Shown in pieces: positions 35,962 through 46,688 of a stretch of 64,000 nt of DNA; position 1 is the stretch's first letter; each line of letters starts with the position of its first letter. Both the position numbers and the translations under genes were made by a program. The DNA is from Beverwykella pulmonaria. Its lineage: Eukaryota > Ascomycota > Dothideomycetes > Pleosporales > Melanommataceae. Below the pieces are notes generated by a model. The model made no database searches and was not told the DNA's origin. It worked only from the letters and a program-made list of their open reading frames with translations. The stretch is from the NCBI GenBank assembly GCA_001599595.1, contig BCHH01000015.1:190914-254913 (forward strand). The letters are read 5' to 3'.

Positions 35962-37388
35962 GGTGAAGGGGAGAAGCGGAAGGAGATTAGGGAGGGTTGG
36001 AGTGTGTTCGTGGAAGTGGTGTTTTGGAGTGCGGAGTCGAAGTTGTGCTGGGGTTTGGATTTCAGTCAACAGCGAGAGCTTCGGTAGGGCGGATTGGTGG
36101 GAGAGTGGATCCGATCGGATAAGATAAGATGCCAGGCACAAGCACAAGCGCAGAGCGGCAAAGCGAATTGGATGTCTTTGTGCGCAACTCAAGATGTCGA
36201 TTACTGACTTGCTTGCATTATGCCTGTAGGTGGTAGAGGCGGCAGACAAATGAAAAGCCAGTTTACGATGAGCAATCGAAGCACGCCATCAAGATGCATA
36301 CTCTAGAATGCCACTGCCGAGTGAAAGGGTCGTTCTCCAAGACGCAGTAAACTTGAGTGGTGTTTTATTGATATATTCTTGTATTCCAGCCGAATCGCTC
36401 GTCCCTTCTGTTCAAGTACAAGGGTGTGTTCTCTTAGAGGTTGCAACTCGGAGTATACACGGTTTCCCGTAGGAATGAATTCCCCTTCTCCTGCGAAACC
36501 GTACGCGAACCCAAGATAATCTTGCAAATTTAGTATCATGCGAGAGCAATCGCTTCAAGCTGCTGGACTGTATAGGAAAATAATGTTGAATTTTGACAGA
36601 GTTGTGAGACTTTGAAGCATACTTTCGGACTTTCGTTCCTATGAGAGACACCCGCTTTCGTGCGAACAGCTACCCAAGAAGGTACTCCCGCACGAATGAT
36701 AGTAGTCATGCAAGACCCTCGGTTTGCGAAGCATCTTCACGCCCTTTGGTGCTTCCAGAATCGACTTCAACCGCAGGCCCAAGAGGGCTAGTCGTCGGAG
36801 GGTCAAACACCTCCTAGTTTCACTTGCCAAGACCTGAAACAAATGCCCTCCTCGTCCATCGCCATGTATATTTCGACGCCTGTGTCCCTCGCGCCAGGTC
36901 GAGCGGTCCTCTCTGTCTTTTCTCATCCAGGCCACACTGTCAATTCCCGACATCTATTTCCAAGCAGCGTCAGCCCGTGGCGCACCCAACACGATCAGCT
37001 TACAGAAGCGCCGCCATCCACCACTAGCGGGGCTCTATTCACGGCCCGGCAACATTGCGTGGCTTGGTTCCGAAGGAATTGGTGGTTAGCTCGCCCGAGA
37101 TATTGACCTCCATCGCCATCTGGCACGTAATAAGGAAGCTGGCCTTCTCACCTGTCGCACTTCGCATCTGCCGTACGGCTTCTATTCACGAGACCCTCGC
37201 TCCTTTATTTTCGGCATTTGTTCGCGCCGCCTTCTGCATGTCGTAATATATTTCCACGACCCTCCTTCCTCGACCACTTCGCCTCGCGTTTGTCCGCCGC
37301 ACTCCGAGTGCTGACGCTCACCGCGAACTGCATGCCTCGAGGGCCTTCTCGAGCTTCCCATTCCTTATAGCGTATCGCAACACATCCT
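35962..37388. promoter_or_regulatory. Divergent region between csn7 and the copper ATPase
   Basis: No supported gene in about 1.4 kb. A minus-strand frame at 36,303-36,539 (with DYLGFAYGFAGEG) reads somewhat protein-like but has no family match and no flanking exons. The last 100 bp form the leader of the copper ATPase gene. Confidence 0.4.
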
Positions 37389-40300
37389 ATGGCATCCACC
37401 ACCTCCGCCGCGCCCACGGCGACTGGCGCAACGGCCCACATGGCGACTACGACGCTCAAAGTCGACGGCATGACCTGCGGCGCATGCACGTCCGCGATTG
37501 AAACTGGATTTCAGGGCGTGGAAGGAGTCGGGAATGTCTCCATAAGCCTGATCATGGGCCGGGCAGTCGTGCAGCACAACCCCGAGATACTATCGACGGA
37601 CCAGGTCAAGGAGATCATAGAAGATCGTGGGTTTGACGCCGAAGTGCTCTCCACCGACCTTCCGACCGCGGCGCATACTGCCGAGGACCACTTCCTAAGC
37701 GATTCTGAAGACGAGGATGCGGAGGCGGGAGCGCAGGTGTCGACCACCACTCTGTCCGTCGGAGGCATGACCTGCGGCGCATGCACATCAGCGGTCGAGG
37801 GCGCCTTCAAAAACGTTGCGGGAATCAAGCACTTCAGCATATCCCTGTTGTCCGAGCGGGCCGTCATTGAGCACGATGCGAGCATGATTTCCCCGGACCA
37901 GCTGGCAGAAACAATAGAAGACGTGGGATTTGACGCCAAGGTGTTGGATACAGTGGGTCCTGTCACAGCCAAGAAGGCTAGCAAGAGTCAAAAGAAACAG
38001 AAGACATTGACCACAACGGTTGGCGTGGAGGGCATGACATGTGGGGCTTGTACTTCGGCCATCGAAAACGGATTCAAGAACGTAGAGGGAGTCTACCAGT
38101 TCAATATTAGCTTGCTGGCGAATCGCGCGGTACTGGTTCATGACCCCGCAAAGCTCACAGAAGATCAGATAGTGGAAATAATCGAGGACCGGGGGTTCGA
38201 CGCCAAGGTGATATCATCCGTGGACAGCAGCGTACAACGATCTTCAGCTTCGAAAAGCACGGTACATCTCAAGATCTTTGGACTCCCGAACGCGAAGGCC
38301 GGCGAAGAGCTGGAAGGGCTGCTACGGAAACGCCCCGGCATCACATCCGTAACACTCAATTTCAATACCTCCCGGATCACTATCAATCGAGAACCCCAAA
38401 TCATTGGCCTCCGAGCAGTTGTTGAAGCAGTGGAGGAGGCTGGCTACAATGCTCTCGTTGCCGACTCGGACGACAACAACGCCCAGTTGGAATCTCTTGC
38501 GAAAACCAAAGAGATCCAGGAGTGGAGACGAGCCGTCAAAACCTCTGCATGCTTCGCCGTGCCCGTTTTCCTCACGAGCATGCTTTTCCCGATGTTCCTT
38601 CCTTTCCTTGATTATGGCAGTCTCTGCATTGTACCTGGTGTTTATCTCGGCGACCTTGTTTGTCTGGTTCTCACCATCCCCGTCCAGTTTGGTATTGGAA
38701 AGCGATTTTACATATCGGCGTTTAAGTCGCTTAGCCATGGCTCACCCACCATGGACGTTCTGGTCGTGTTGGGCACCTCCGCGGCTTTCTTCTTCAGCGT
38801 TGCTTCCATGCTGGTCTCACTTTTTGTGCCCCCTCACACCAAGCCGACGACGCTGTTTGATACCAGCACGATGCTGATCACTTTCATCAGCCTGGGTCGC
38901 TATCTTGAGAACAGCGCTAAAGGGCAGACATCGAAGGCGCTATCAAGGCTCATGTCTTTGGCTCCATCGATGGCTACCATTTACGCAGACCCTATCGCTG
39001 CTGCCAAAGCTGCCGAGGGCTGGGAGATCCCCGCCGCCGAGAAAGAAAGCTACGACTCGATGGAAGGCAATGCTATTGAAGAGAAGGTCATTCCTACAGA
39101 ATTGATTGAAGTTGGCGATGTTGTCATTCTCCGACCCGGAGACAAGATTCCTGCGGATGGCACAGTTACTCACGGCGAATCCTATCTGGACGAGAGTATG
39201 GTTACCGGCGAGGCCATGCCAATCCTGAAGAAAAAGGGAATGCTCTTGATGGCTGGAACAGTCAACGGTGCTGGCCGTCTTGATTTTGTCGTCACTCGAG
39301 CTGGCCGCGATACTCAGCTCAGTCAAATCGTGCGTCTCGTTCAAGAAGCCCAGACAAGCCGCGCGCCCATCCAGCGTCTTGCGGATACAGTTGCTGGATA
39401 CTTTGTTCCCATCATCATCACGCTCGGCCTTGCAACCTTCGTCGCATGGATGGTTCTCAGTCACGTCTTGCCATACCCTCCCAAGGTGTTCCTTGATCAC
39501 GCCAGTGGTGGAAAGCTGATGGTCTGTGTTAAACTCTGCATTGCTGTTATCGTCTTTGCATGCCCTTGTGCTCTTGGACTTGCCACACCCACCGCCGTCA
39601 TGGTCGGTACTGGTGTTGGTGCGGAACAAGGCATCCTGGTCAAGGGTGGAGCGGCACTGGAGACTGCTACCAAGATTAACCACGTTGTGTTCGACAAGAC
39701 TGGCACCCTCACCGTAGGCAAGATGAGCGTCTCGAGGACCAACATTCAAGGCGAATGGGGAAGCGATCCACACAAGAAGAACCTTTGGTGGACACTTATT
39801 GGTCTTGCAGAAATGGGCTCCGAGCATCCGATTGCTAAGGCTATTGTTCGCTCTGCAAAGGAACATCTTCGACTTGGTCCTGATGGAACACTAGACGGCT
39901 CCGTCGGTGACTTCGAGGCTGTTGTCGGCAAAGGTATTGCTGCAACAGTCGAAGCCGCCATCTCTCAAGAGCGACAACGTTACCGGGTCCTCATCGGCAA
40001 CGCAGCATATCTTATATCCGAAGGTGTCAACGTTCCCGACTTTACCGATGAGCCTCTAACGCCCATGGCCCCTTCGGCCAACCCACGAGGAGGCTCGCAT
40101 ACACGATCAGCTGGCATCACCACCATTCACACTGCGATTGGCACCACTTACACCGGAACTCTCGGTCTCTCGGACACTATTAAGCCCTCAGCTCGTGCTA
40201 CTATCCTTGCACTTACTCGTCTTGGGATGACAGCTTCTATTGTGACAGGAGATACCTCGACTTCTGCCCTCATCGTAGCGGCCGAGGTTGGCATCGACTC

Positions 40301-40925
40301 CGAAGATGTCCACGCTTCTTCCACACCCGCAGATAAAAAGGCTATCATCGCTGACCTCCAGTCTCGCGGCTACGTTGTCGCCATGGTCGGCGATGGAATC
40401 AATGACTCTCCTGCTTTGGCATCCGCAGATATCGGCATTGCACTCTCTACAGGTACAGATGTTGCTATGGAAGCTGCATCCATTGTTCTCATGTCCAATA
40501 CGGATCTTCTGGCCATACCCGCGAGTCTCGTGCTCAGCAAAGCCATCTTCTCTCGCATCAAGCTCAACCTCGCATGGGCGTGCATGTATAACTTCGTCGG
40601 TCTCCCATTTGCAATGGGCTTCTTCCTACCGTGGGGTCTCTCTCTCCACCCTATGGCAGCCGGCGCGGCAATGGCCTGTTCGTCCGTGTCGGTGGTGGTG
40701 AGTAGTTTGCATCTGAAATTCTGGACGCGGCCGAAGTGGATGAAGGTCGGTGTGCTTGATCCATCCGCAGAAATTCCAGATAGCGAGAAGGAAGCTGAAA
40801 TGACAAGAGGAGGGAGCGGCATGATCATGTCGGCGGTGGAGTGGGTGAAGGATACTCTAGCCGCGAGGAAGAGGAATAGGGAGGAGGCGGGCTATGTGCC
40901 GCTGAGGGATATGGGGGAGCATTAG
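37389..40925 (+). CDS. CCC2: Copper-transporting P1B-type ATPase, Ccc2-like
   Basis: Pumps Cu(I) into the secretory pathway, to load cuproenzymes such as multicopper oxidases and laccases, or out of the cell. It is one uninterrupted frame of 1,178 residues. Three heavy-metal-associated domains carry GMTCGAC motifs at about residues 30, 129 and 218. A fourth repeat (about 290-360) lacks the CxxC, so it is a degenerate domain. The P-type core is complete: TGEAMP phosphatase motif, CPC copper channel motif at 725-727, phosphorylation site DKTGTLT with Asp769, SEHPIAKA, and GDGINDSPALA at about 1001. The last helices include MYNFVGLPFAMG, typical of copper pumps. Full integrity and three binding domains fit a fungal Ccc2 or detoxifying CrpA-type pump; these cannot be separated here. 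Confidence 0.95.
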   Translation: MASTTSAAPTATGATAHMATTTLKVDGMTCGACTSAIETGFQGVEGVGNVSISLIMGRAVVQHNPEILSTDQVKEIIEDRGFDAEVLSTDLPTAAHTAEDHFLSDSEDEDAEAGAQVSTTTLSVGGMTCGACTSAVEGAFKNVAGIKHFSISLLSERAVIEHDASMISPDQLAETIEDVGFDAKVLDTVGPVTAKKASKSQKKQKTLTTTVGVEGMTCGACTSAIENGFKNVEGVYQFNISLLANRAVLVHDPAKLTEDQIVEIIEDRGFDAKVISSVDSSVQRSSASKSTVHLKIFGLPNAKAGEELEGLLRKRPGITSVTLNFNTSRITINREPQIIGLRAVVEAVEEAGYNALVADSDDNNAQLESLAKTKEIQEWRRAVKTSACFAVPVFLTSMLFPMFLPFLDYGSLCIVPGVYLGDLVCLVLTIPVQFGIGKRFYISAFKSLSHGSPTMDVLVVLGTSAAFFFSVASMLVSLFVPPHTKPTTLFDTSTMLITFISLGRYLENSAKGQTSKALSRLMSLAPSMATIYADPIAAAKAAEGWEIPAAEKESYDSMEGNAIEEKVIPTELIEVGDVVILRPGDKIPADGTVTHGESYLDESMVTGEAMPILKKKGMLLMAGTVNGAGRLDFVVTRAGRDTQLSQIVRLVQEAQTSRAPIQRLADTVAGYFVPIIITLGLATFVAWMVLSHVLPYPPKVFLDHASGGKLMVCVKLCIAVIVFACPCALGLATPTAVMVGTGVGAEQGILVKGGAALETATKINHVVFDKTGTLTVGKMSVSRTNIQGEWGSDPHKKNLWWTLIGLAEMGSEHPIAKAIVRSAKEHLRLGPDGTLDGSVGDFEAVVGKGIAATVEAAISQERQRYRVLIGNAAYLISEGVNVPDFTDEPLTPMAPSANPRGGSHTRSAGITTIHTAIGTTYTGTLGLSDTIKPSARATILALTRLGMTASIVTGDTSTSALIVAAEVGIDSEDVHASSTPADKKAIIADLQSRGYVVAMVGDGINDSPALASADIGIALSTGTDVAMEAASIVLMSNTDLLAIPASLVLSKAIFSRIKLNLAWACMYNFVGLPFAMGFFLPWGLSLHPMAAGAAMACSSVSVVVSSLHLKFWTRPKWMKVGVLDPSAEIPDSEKEAEMTRGGSGMIMSAVEWVKDTLAARKRNREEAGYVPLRDMGEH

Positions 40926-41927
40926 TGAGTTCGGGCAAGGGATTGTAGATACGATGTGTGCGCAACGTCATAGCGTTTGGATACCAGTGCATTGTTTTTC
41001 ATTTGTTTATTGAGTGCTAGACCGGTGTTGGGTATATAAGAAGTGTAGAGTAGTATATAAGAACCCTGATTCCGTGCTCTAGAAAACCCAGAACCCCAAT
41101 GCACCAAAACGAACCTCTCACACTCACCTGCCTATAAAGCGAACGAAACAACCAACGAACCCAAAATGGCGCCAACAATCATTCCACGATCAATAAGTGT
41201 TGTAGAATACATGAGCCTGGGGATGCTTTTCTTGTATCTCCCCTTTCTTGCTTTCATCGAAGACAGTAGACAGTAACGAATGGTTTTGCAGGTAATCTAC
41301 CCAACCCGGCAAAGGATGATAATACATGGGCATGTCGTAGGTGCGGATATGGGCATTATGGATCGTGTACGCCGGCGTAGGGATAGGGGAGGAAGGAGGC
41401 GGTGGGGGTTGATATACAGGGAAGAAGGGGGCAAGGGAGAGGATGGGAGGAAGGGACGTTGGTTTGGTGGGCTGAATGAATGAGGAAATTGAGAGTATGT
41501 TCTGCTAATGCGTTCTGGATACTACTGCGCCGTGTTATTTGGTTCATAGGCCAGAGTTATCTGAAGCTAAACACGCAGGGATCAAACCGCGGCTCGCTCG
41601 TGCAAATCGTCGTCACATCCCCTTCGATAAGGCGAGCCAAGCATCGAACAACGCAGCGCCGCAAACCACGCCGAAATGGCCCTCTTCTCTACTCCCCAAC
41701 GCCTCGGTCTTCTTGTCACCTTTGCATAAACTTGAACCATTCCCAGCTGAGCGATTTCAACCATCGACGGCCGCGCGACGGCAGCGCAACGACTGCAGTT
41801 ATGGGTCGGCCGCGCGCAACAAGCAATGCGTCAACTCGGTCGGGGGAGACGACTGGGGACCAAGTAGGTATGAGAGACTCCCGCGAGCGCAGCGCAATGT
41901 TAAAAACAGTCGCAGGAGCTCGGTAGC
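40926..41927. other. Intergenic region upstream of ypt4
   Basis: About 1 kb. The minus strand holds an open frame at 41,190-41,504 that could be a terminal exon (see findings), but it has no start codon or partner exon. Otherwise only promoter-like sequence was seen. Confidence 0.4.
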
Positions 41928-42948
41928 ATGTACGATTATCTCGCAAAGATCATCTTACTCGGTCCCAGCGGCGCTGGAAAGTAAGGTCCTCTGTGCATGC
42001 AGCGATAAGGTTGACGCTGATGGACTCGACCGATAGATCATGTATACTACACCGCTTTGTCAAGAACGAATGTGCGCATCCCCCTCCTACTCGGATTCGT
42101 GTCCCAAGCCTTAGATCTGACGAACCCCAGGGCGCATCCTCTCCTCGCAAACCATCGGCGTAGAATTCTCCTCCAAAATAGTCTATATTGGCACGCCGCC
42201 CCGGCGCAAGCGAATAAAACTCCAACTCTGGGATACCGCGGGCACCGAGCGCTTCCGCAGCGTCTCGCGCTCGTACTACCGCGGCGCCGCGGGCGCAATC
42301 CTCATTTACGACATCGCGAGCTGGCGCAGCTTCGAGCAACTCAAAACCTTCCTAGACGATGCGAGAGCGCTGGCGGGGCCAGACTTGACGGTCATATTGG
42401 CGGGGAACAAGGCGGATGTTGGAGAAGGCGGGGGAGGGGGTGGGAGCGGGAGTTTGTATGGGAGCTATGGGAGTGAAGCCGGGGCATCAACGGATGGATT
42501 TGGGTTGCCGCCACCGACGCCGTCGAGCCGGTCGAGTAGGAGTGGGTCGCTCAGACTTTCGAAATCGGCGACGATAGCGCCTGAAGGCCGCGAGGTGCCT
42601 ACCGAGACCGCGTCGAGGTGGGCCGGGCAGAACGGGATACCGGTTGCGGTGGAGGTGTCTGCGTTGTCGGGAGACAACGTGGATGAGCTGTTTAACCGGC
42701 TGGCGAGAATGATACTGACCAAGATCGAGCTCGGGGAAATCGATCCTGACGATCCGGCAAGCGGAATACAATATGGGGATATTGGTGGTTGGGGCATGGA
42801 CGATGGGAATGGAAGTATAAAGAGCGGGATGGGAGAGGAGGGCGTGCGATATAGGAGAAGGAATAAGAAAGGGGCGGGCGTCAATTTGAGGGAGTGGGAG
42901 GATGTGTTTCGTTTAGGGGGGTCCAGGAGGGGAGGGGGGTGCTGTTGA
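41928..42948 (+). CDS. ypt4: Rab-family GTPase of the Ypt4/Rab4 type with internal insertion
   Basis: A small GTPase of endosomal and Golgi traffic. Exons 41,928-41,980, 42,037-42,071 and 42,131-42,948 join to 301 residues. G boxes: P-loop GPSGAGKSC (split by intron 1), effector segment SQTIGVEFSS, switch II WDTAGTERFRS, NKAD, and SALSG for the fifth box. The start MYDYLAKIILLGPSG and the later IELGEIDPDDPASGIQYGD closely match my memory of fission-yeast Ypt4. The C-terminal GGGCC offers two prenylation cysteines. Unlike typical 200-220-residue Rabs, about 57 residues rich in Gly, Ser and Pro are inserted just after NKAD (bases 42,421-42,593). The tail between IQYGD and the CC end is also long and basic (YRRRNKK). 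Confidence 0.9.
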
Positions 42949-43207
42949 GATGTTGGGACTTCTGTACGTGCGTCTTTTTTGTTGGACATTGAGCAGCGAC
43001 GTCATTCGCTTTGGAGAGGCTGGCATACCCGTGTTCTGGCGATGAGATCTTGCTGTAGTAATGGTAATTCCTAATGGCGAGGGATGAGCTCAGGTTCCTC
43101 ACATAGGTGTTGTTCCTCTTGAATGAGCCCTCAAAACTACGCAAGCTGAACAGCAGGACTATAGAGGAAAGTAGCAAGAGGGGGATAGAGATTCTCTCTT
43201 CGAAAGG

Positions 43208-43538
43208 CTAAACCTCCATTACCTCGTATGTACCAATCGGCCCCCTAACCCAAATTCTATTGACATTGCGCTCGTTGCCTGCCCAGGGCCACTCCAACAC
43301 TAGCTCCCCGCGAACACGCCCGAATTAGGGCACTGTGGTGCGTGGATGTGTGTCTGGGTTTTATCAGACATACTCTTCCCGATTATTTGCAGTATGTAGC
43401 CAGAGAGCTAGGGGGTTTACCTGCGTAGCTGGGGATGAGATATCCATTGGCGTCCGCTTGAACAATAACGACATCCTTCGGAGCAAATAACTGCAACAGT
43501 GCACTCTCGAAATCCGTTATGCTCTGGGCAGTTTTCAT
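43208..43538 (-). CDS. Small two-exon protein of 69 residues, unknown
   Basis: Exons 43,538-43,421 and 43,299-43,208 join in frame from ATG to TAG. The first exon reads MKTAQSITDFESALLQLF then APKDVVIVQADANGYLIPSY; the second reads VLEWPWAGNERNVNRIWVRG and GPIGTYEVMEV. The intron has a GTAAAC donor and CTAG acceptor and is about 121 bp. Residue composition is that of a folded beta-rich domain, not random translation. The frame is open upstream of this ATG to 43,649, so a longer N-terminus is possible. No signal peptide, membrane segment or recognised family. It may be a genuine short protein or the last exons of a gene whose front is lost. Expression data would settle it. Confidence 0.5.
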
Positions 43539-44266
43539 GACATGACTCTTTATATTAATGTTATTAACAAGAGTATACCGGTTTGAATTAAAAGCTGGTC
43601 TGGCGAAGGGGTAGAAATGCAGCGGCCGAAGAACACTTGGTGTGTGCATGCGTCCACAGAAGAATTTTGAGCAGAACCCTCAAGAAAAAAAAATGGAGGA
43701 CGTTCCAGAGCAACATAGTGTAGGGATGCTGTCTCTTGGGATAATTGTCAGGGAGAAAGATCGTACGATAGCATACGTAATGATGCGTAGATGTACCCTG
43801 GGCGCTACCAAGAATTCTTTGTAGCGTCATGGCTGCACACACTCTTGATCCGGATTTGGATTCATTGTATGATTTGTCCCAAAAGGACTTCTTGGATGGG
43901 TAGTTGTTGGCTCAATGCGAACGCGGGATTAGCAGGAAAAGGGTCCGCGCTGAATGACCAAGGTGAAGAGAGATGGGATGGGAAGCAAATCAATATTAAT
44001 TTGGCCGTCACCTGAGTACACGTGATGTTGAGCAGCAACATCCATGTTCAAGCACGGCCCGAGGCAATCTTCCGGCGCCGTACGTCCAACTATCTTGTGT
44101 CGCGTGTCTTTCGGGCATTCCGAGGCTCGTTCCTGCGCTAGCGTTTTGTGTCGCGTGTGGTGGCAACCACCGACGTCAATGTCCATGTCCATGTCCATGT
44201 CGTGATGACTATTATTCCAATCTTGAGACCCTCATCCCTTGCCCCGTTTCCCAATTACGTCTTCCC
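43539..44266. promoter_or_regulatory. Divergent spacer upstream of the PAF-acetylhydrolase-like gene
   Basis: No further gene seen. It includes the hexamer repeat at 44,179-44,202 about 70 bp upstream of the next start. Confidence 0.4.
44179..44202. repeat. ATGTCC hexamer microsatellite
   Basis: Three perfect ATGTCC copies plus ATGTCG, immediately upstream of the acetylhydrolase-like gene and probably in its promoter. Confidence 0.9.
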
Positions 44267-46028
44267 TTGATCTCATTTCCATATCATCTGTACTGTGGTC
44301 TGGCCACCTCACTCACGCTGCCTCTCCAACGTGCCCTCCACTCTCTTTCCCGTCCTCTTCCTGCCTACACATCTCTCCCAGCTACTAGACGCTCCATCCA
44401 TTTCCCCAGTATGCCCTGGCCCTCGCGCTTCAACCCCACGCCCGCCTTCCCATCCTACACAGGGCCCTATGCCGTTGGATCCGTAGACGTCGAGATTCCA
44501 GCCTCGGAGCTCGATAATCCGGACCCGTCGCCTGCGCCGTGCAAAGATATACCTACGGTTGCGTTTAGGGTGTTTTATCCATGCACGGCCGTAGGGAAGG
44601 AGAAGGAGAAGGAGAAGGGTGTGAGGTGGATTCCGAGTCCGCAGAGGGAATATGTTGGGGCTTATGCGCGGTTTTTGGGAGCAGGGAGTGCGTTTGCGCA
44701 GATGTTCTCGTGAGGCACACGACACTCGTCCTGCATTCATGTCGTACTGATCAGGTTGCAGTGTTATTCCCCAACTCCTCTACTATATTTCGATACCCGT
44801 GCATCCGAATGCAGATCTCCTTGAACATCCTACCAAAACCAAGAAATGGCCTGTCATGATGTTCTCCCACGGCCTTGGCGGATCTCGGAATGCATACTCG
44901 CATATCGTTGGGTCTTTGGCGAGCCACGGAATCGTCGTGATTGCACCCGACCACCGAGATGGAAGCGCTCCGATTTCCTTCATACATACACCGGAAGAGA
45001 AGGAGAAATTGAAGCGAGTGGAATACAAAAAGGTCGCACACAAGGCATCTACCGAGGTCTACGAACAGAGAGATGAGCAATTGAGGATACGATTGTGGGA
45101 GCTAGGATTGATACACGATGCTCTCCTCAAAATAGACGACGGAGTACCACTGCACAATGTTGCTGAAGAGCAAAAGAAACACGTACATGGAGGGAAAGGT
45201 AGCCTTGCTATGTTCTCGCGGAAGCTCAACATACACGAGCCGGGGTCCATATCATTTGCAGGACATTCCTTCGGTGCCGTCACGGTGATCCAGTTCGTGA
45301 AATCCGTCTTCTACCGGCCTACGTCGGAGCACGCGAGCTTCAGGCCTCTTTTCACACCCTCCGAAAATGCTAGTATAGCTCGCCAAATCACGCCAACCTC
45401 CCCGGTCATCTTGCTCGATCTGTGGGCCCTGCCTGTTCAGAGCCCTGCCACGGCCTGGCTCAAGTCAAAGCCGATGCCGTGTTATACCACTGCGAGCGGC
45501 GGAACGACCCTCCTGGCTATCCTGAGCGAGGCCTTCTACAAATGGTCTTCCAACCTAAATGATGTCAAAAAGATCATCTCGAAACCTTCGGGACACAACA
45601 GCATGTACCCCGAACAACCCGGACCACACATTTTCTACCCGATTTCCTCCGCCCACCTATCGCAGTCCGATTTCGGTGTGCTGTTCCCATGGATCACGAC
45701 CAAAGTTTTCGGCGCCAAGGAGCCGGAAAGAGTACTCAAATTGAATACACGTGCCATTCTACAGGTTTTACGGAACAGCGGCGTAGCGGTTGCAGACACG
45801 AACGCAAAGGATCTAGAACTCGAAGAGGGATCAGGCACAACGAAGACCGTGTCGCGTGATGAGAAAATACTGAGTACGGCCAGAGAAAGTGTACGAGACT
45901 GGGTGTCGTTGAGCACAGATCTGGAGACGGGTGTTCCGTCGAGGATAAGTAAAGGGCCGTCGGATGCTATGGTTGAAGGAGAGGTCCTGGGTGAAGTGGT
46001 ATCGAATGAAGAACGATCGAACATGTAG
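44267..46028 (+). CDS. Platelet-activating-factor acetylhydrolase-like lipase
   Basis: A serine esterase of the PAF-acetylhydrolase isoform II family, expected to cleave short or oxidised acyl chains from phospholipids. Exons 44,267-44,709 and 44,762-46,028 join to 569 residues. The N-terminal domain shows PYAVGSVDVEIP and VAFRVFYPC. The hydrolase core has the oxyanion segment MMFSHGLGGSRNAYSH, then DHRDGSAP and the nucleophile elbow AGHSFGAVT. LLDLWALP is the likely acid site and a later GHNSMYPE may carry the His. ATG 44,267 adds a 48-residue presequence-like leader rich in Ser, Leu and Arg; ATG 44,411 (MPWPSRFNP) would give the soluble form. Either start could be used. The C-terminal 100 residues are polar and variable. 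Confidence 0.85.
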
Positions 46029-46688
46029 AATGCTGTATCATGATTTGTAGCGTTTGAGAGAGAGCACATAGTAGATAAACATATATAGAAATGAGGTCAC
46101 GACTGCATACTTGAAGCACTTCTTTCTCCTCCCTCTTTTCTCTCTGCTCATATTTCTATATATATATATACATATATGTATGCTAACGAAGGCGCAGGGA
46201 GCGCGTCACCATAACACGATTACACATGCGGACTAGCGCCGTTTTAGCTCAACCACAGGAAAGACTCACCTTCACCCACACTTAAGCTCTTTCCTATATA
46301 TCATCTCACACCACCCTACGACAGCCACCTCTCTGAACACTTCAATCTCTCCCATTCCCTAAGCCGCCGCCAAATTGATGTAGCTGCGCCGGGCGTACAA
46401 GTAGCGAACACTCCTCTCTGCCGTTGCTGCAAGCGGCGTGTAGTCTTATTAAGCGACAAACCTCCAGCACCAATAATTATCGATCGGAGGAAAATAGCTA
46501 CCTTAAACGACTGGCTTATCCGCCTTTGGTTGGCTACAACGTTTCCATCACCTTCCCTGCCCTTCTCTCGCTACTCAGGCGCCCTTACATAATCGACTGT
46601 CTTTCCCAAATTGGATAACCTTATATCGACTTGTAGTAGGCCTCTTTCGTCCTCCTTCACATCGAAAAGGACAAAGGACACCGACACC
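46029..46688. promoter_or_regulatory. Upstream region of the SRA gene, with AT microsatellite
   Basis: No gene supported. A (TA)7 run sits at 46,157-46,170. An in-frame ATG at 46,611 would extend the SRA protein by 26 residues, but ATG 46,689 has the better CACCATG context. Confidence 0.45.

Noticed and set aside
38943..39866. Minus-strand open frame of 307 codons
   Set aside because: Antisense to the copper ATPase core; no protein features.
42465..42989. Minus-strand open frame of 174 codons
   Set aside because: Antisense to the ypt4 insertion and tail; Pro/Ser/Leu-rich shadow of the Gly/Ser-rich sense frame.
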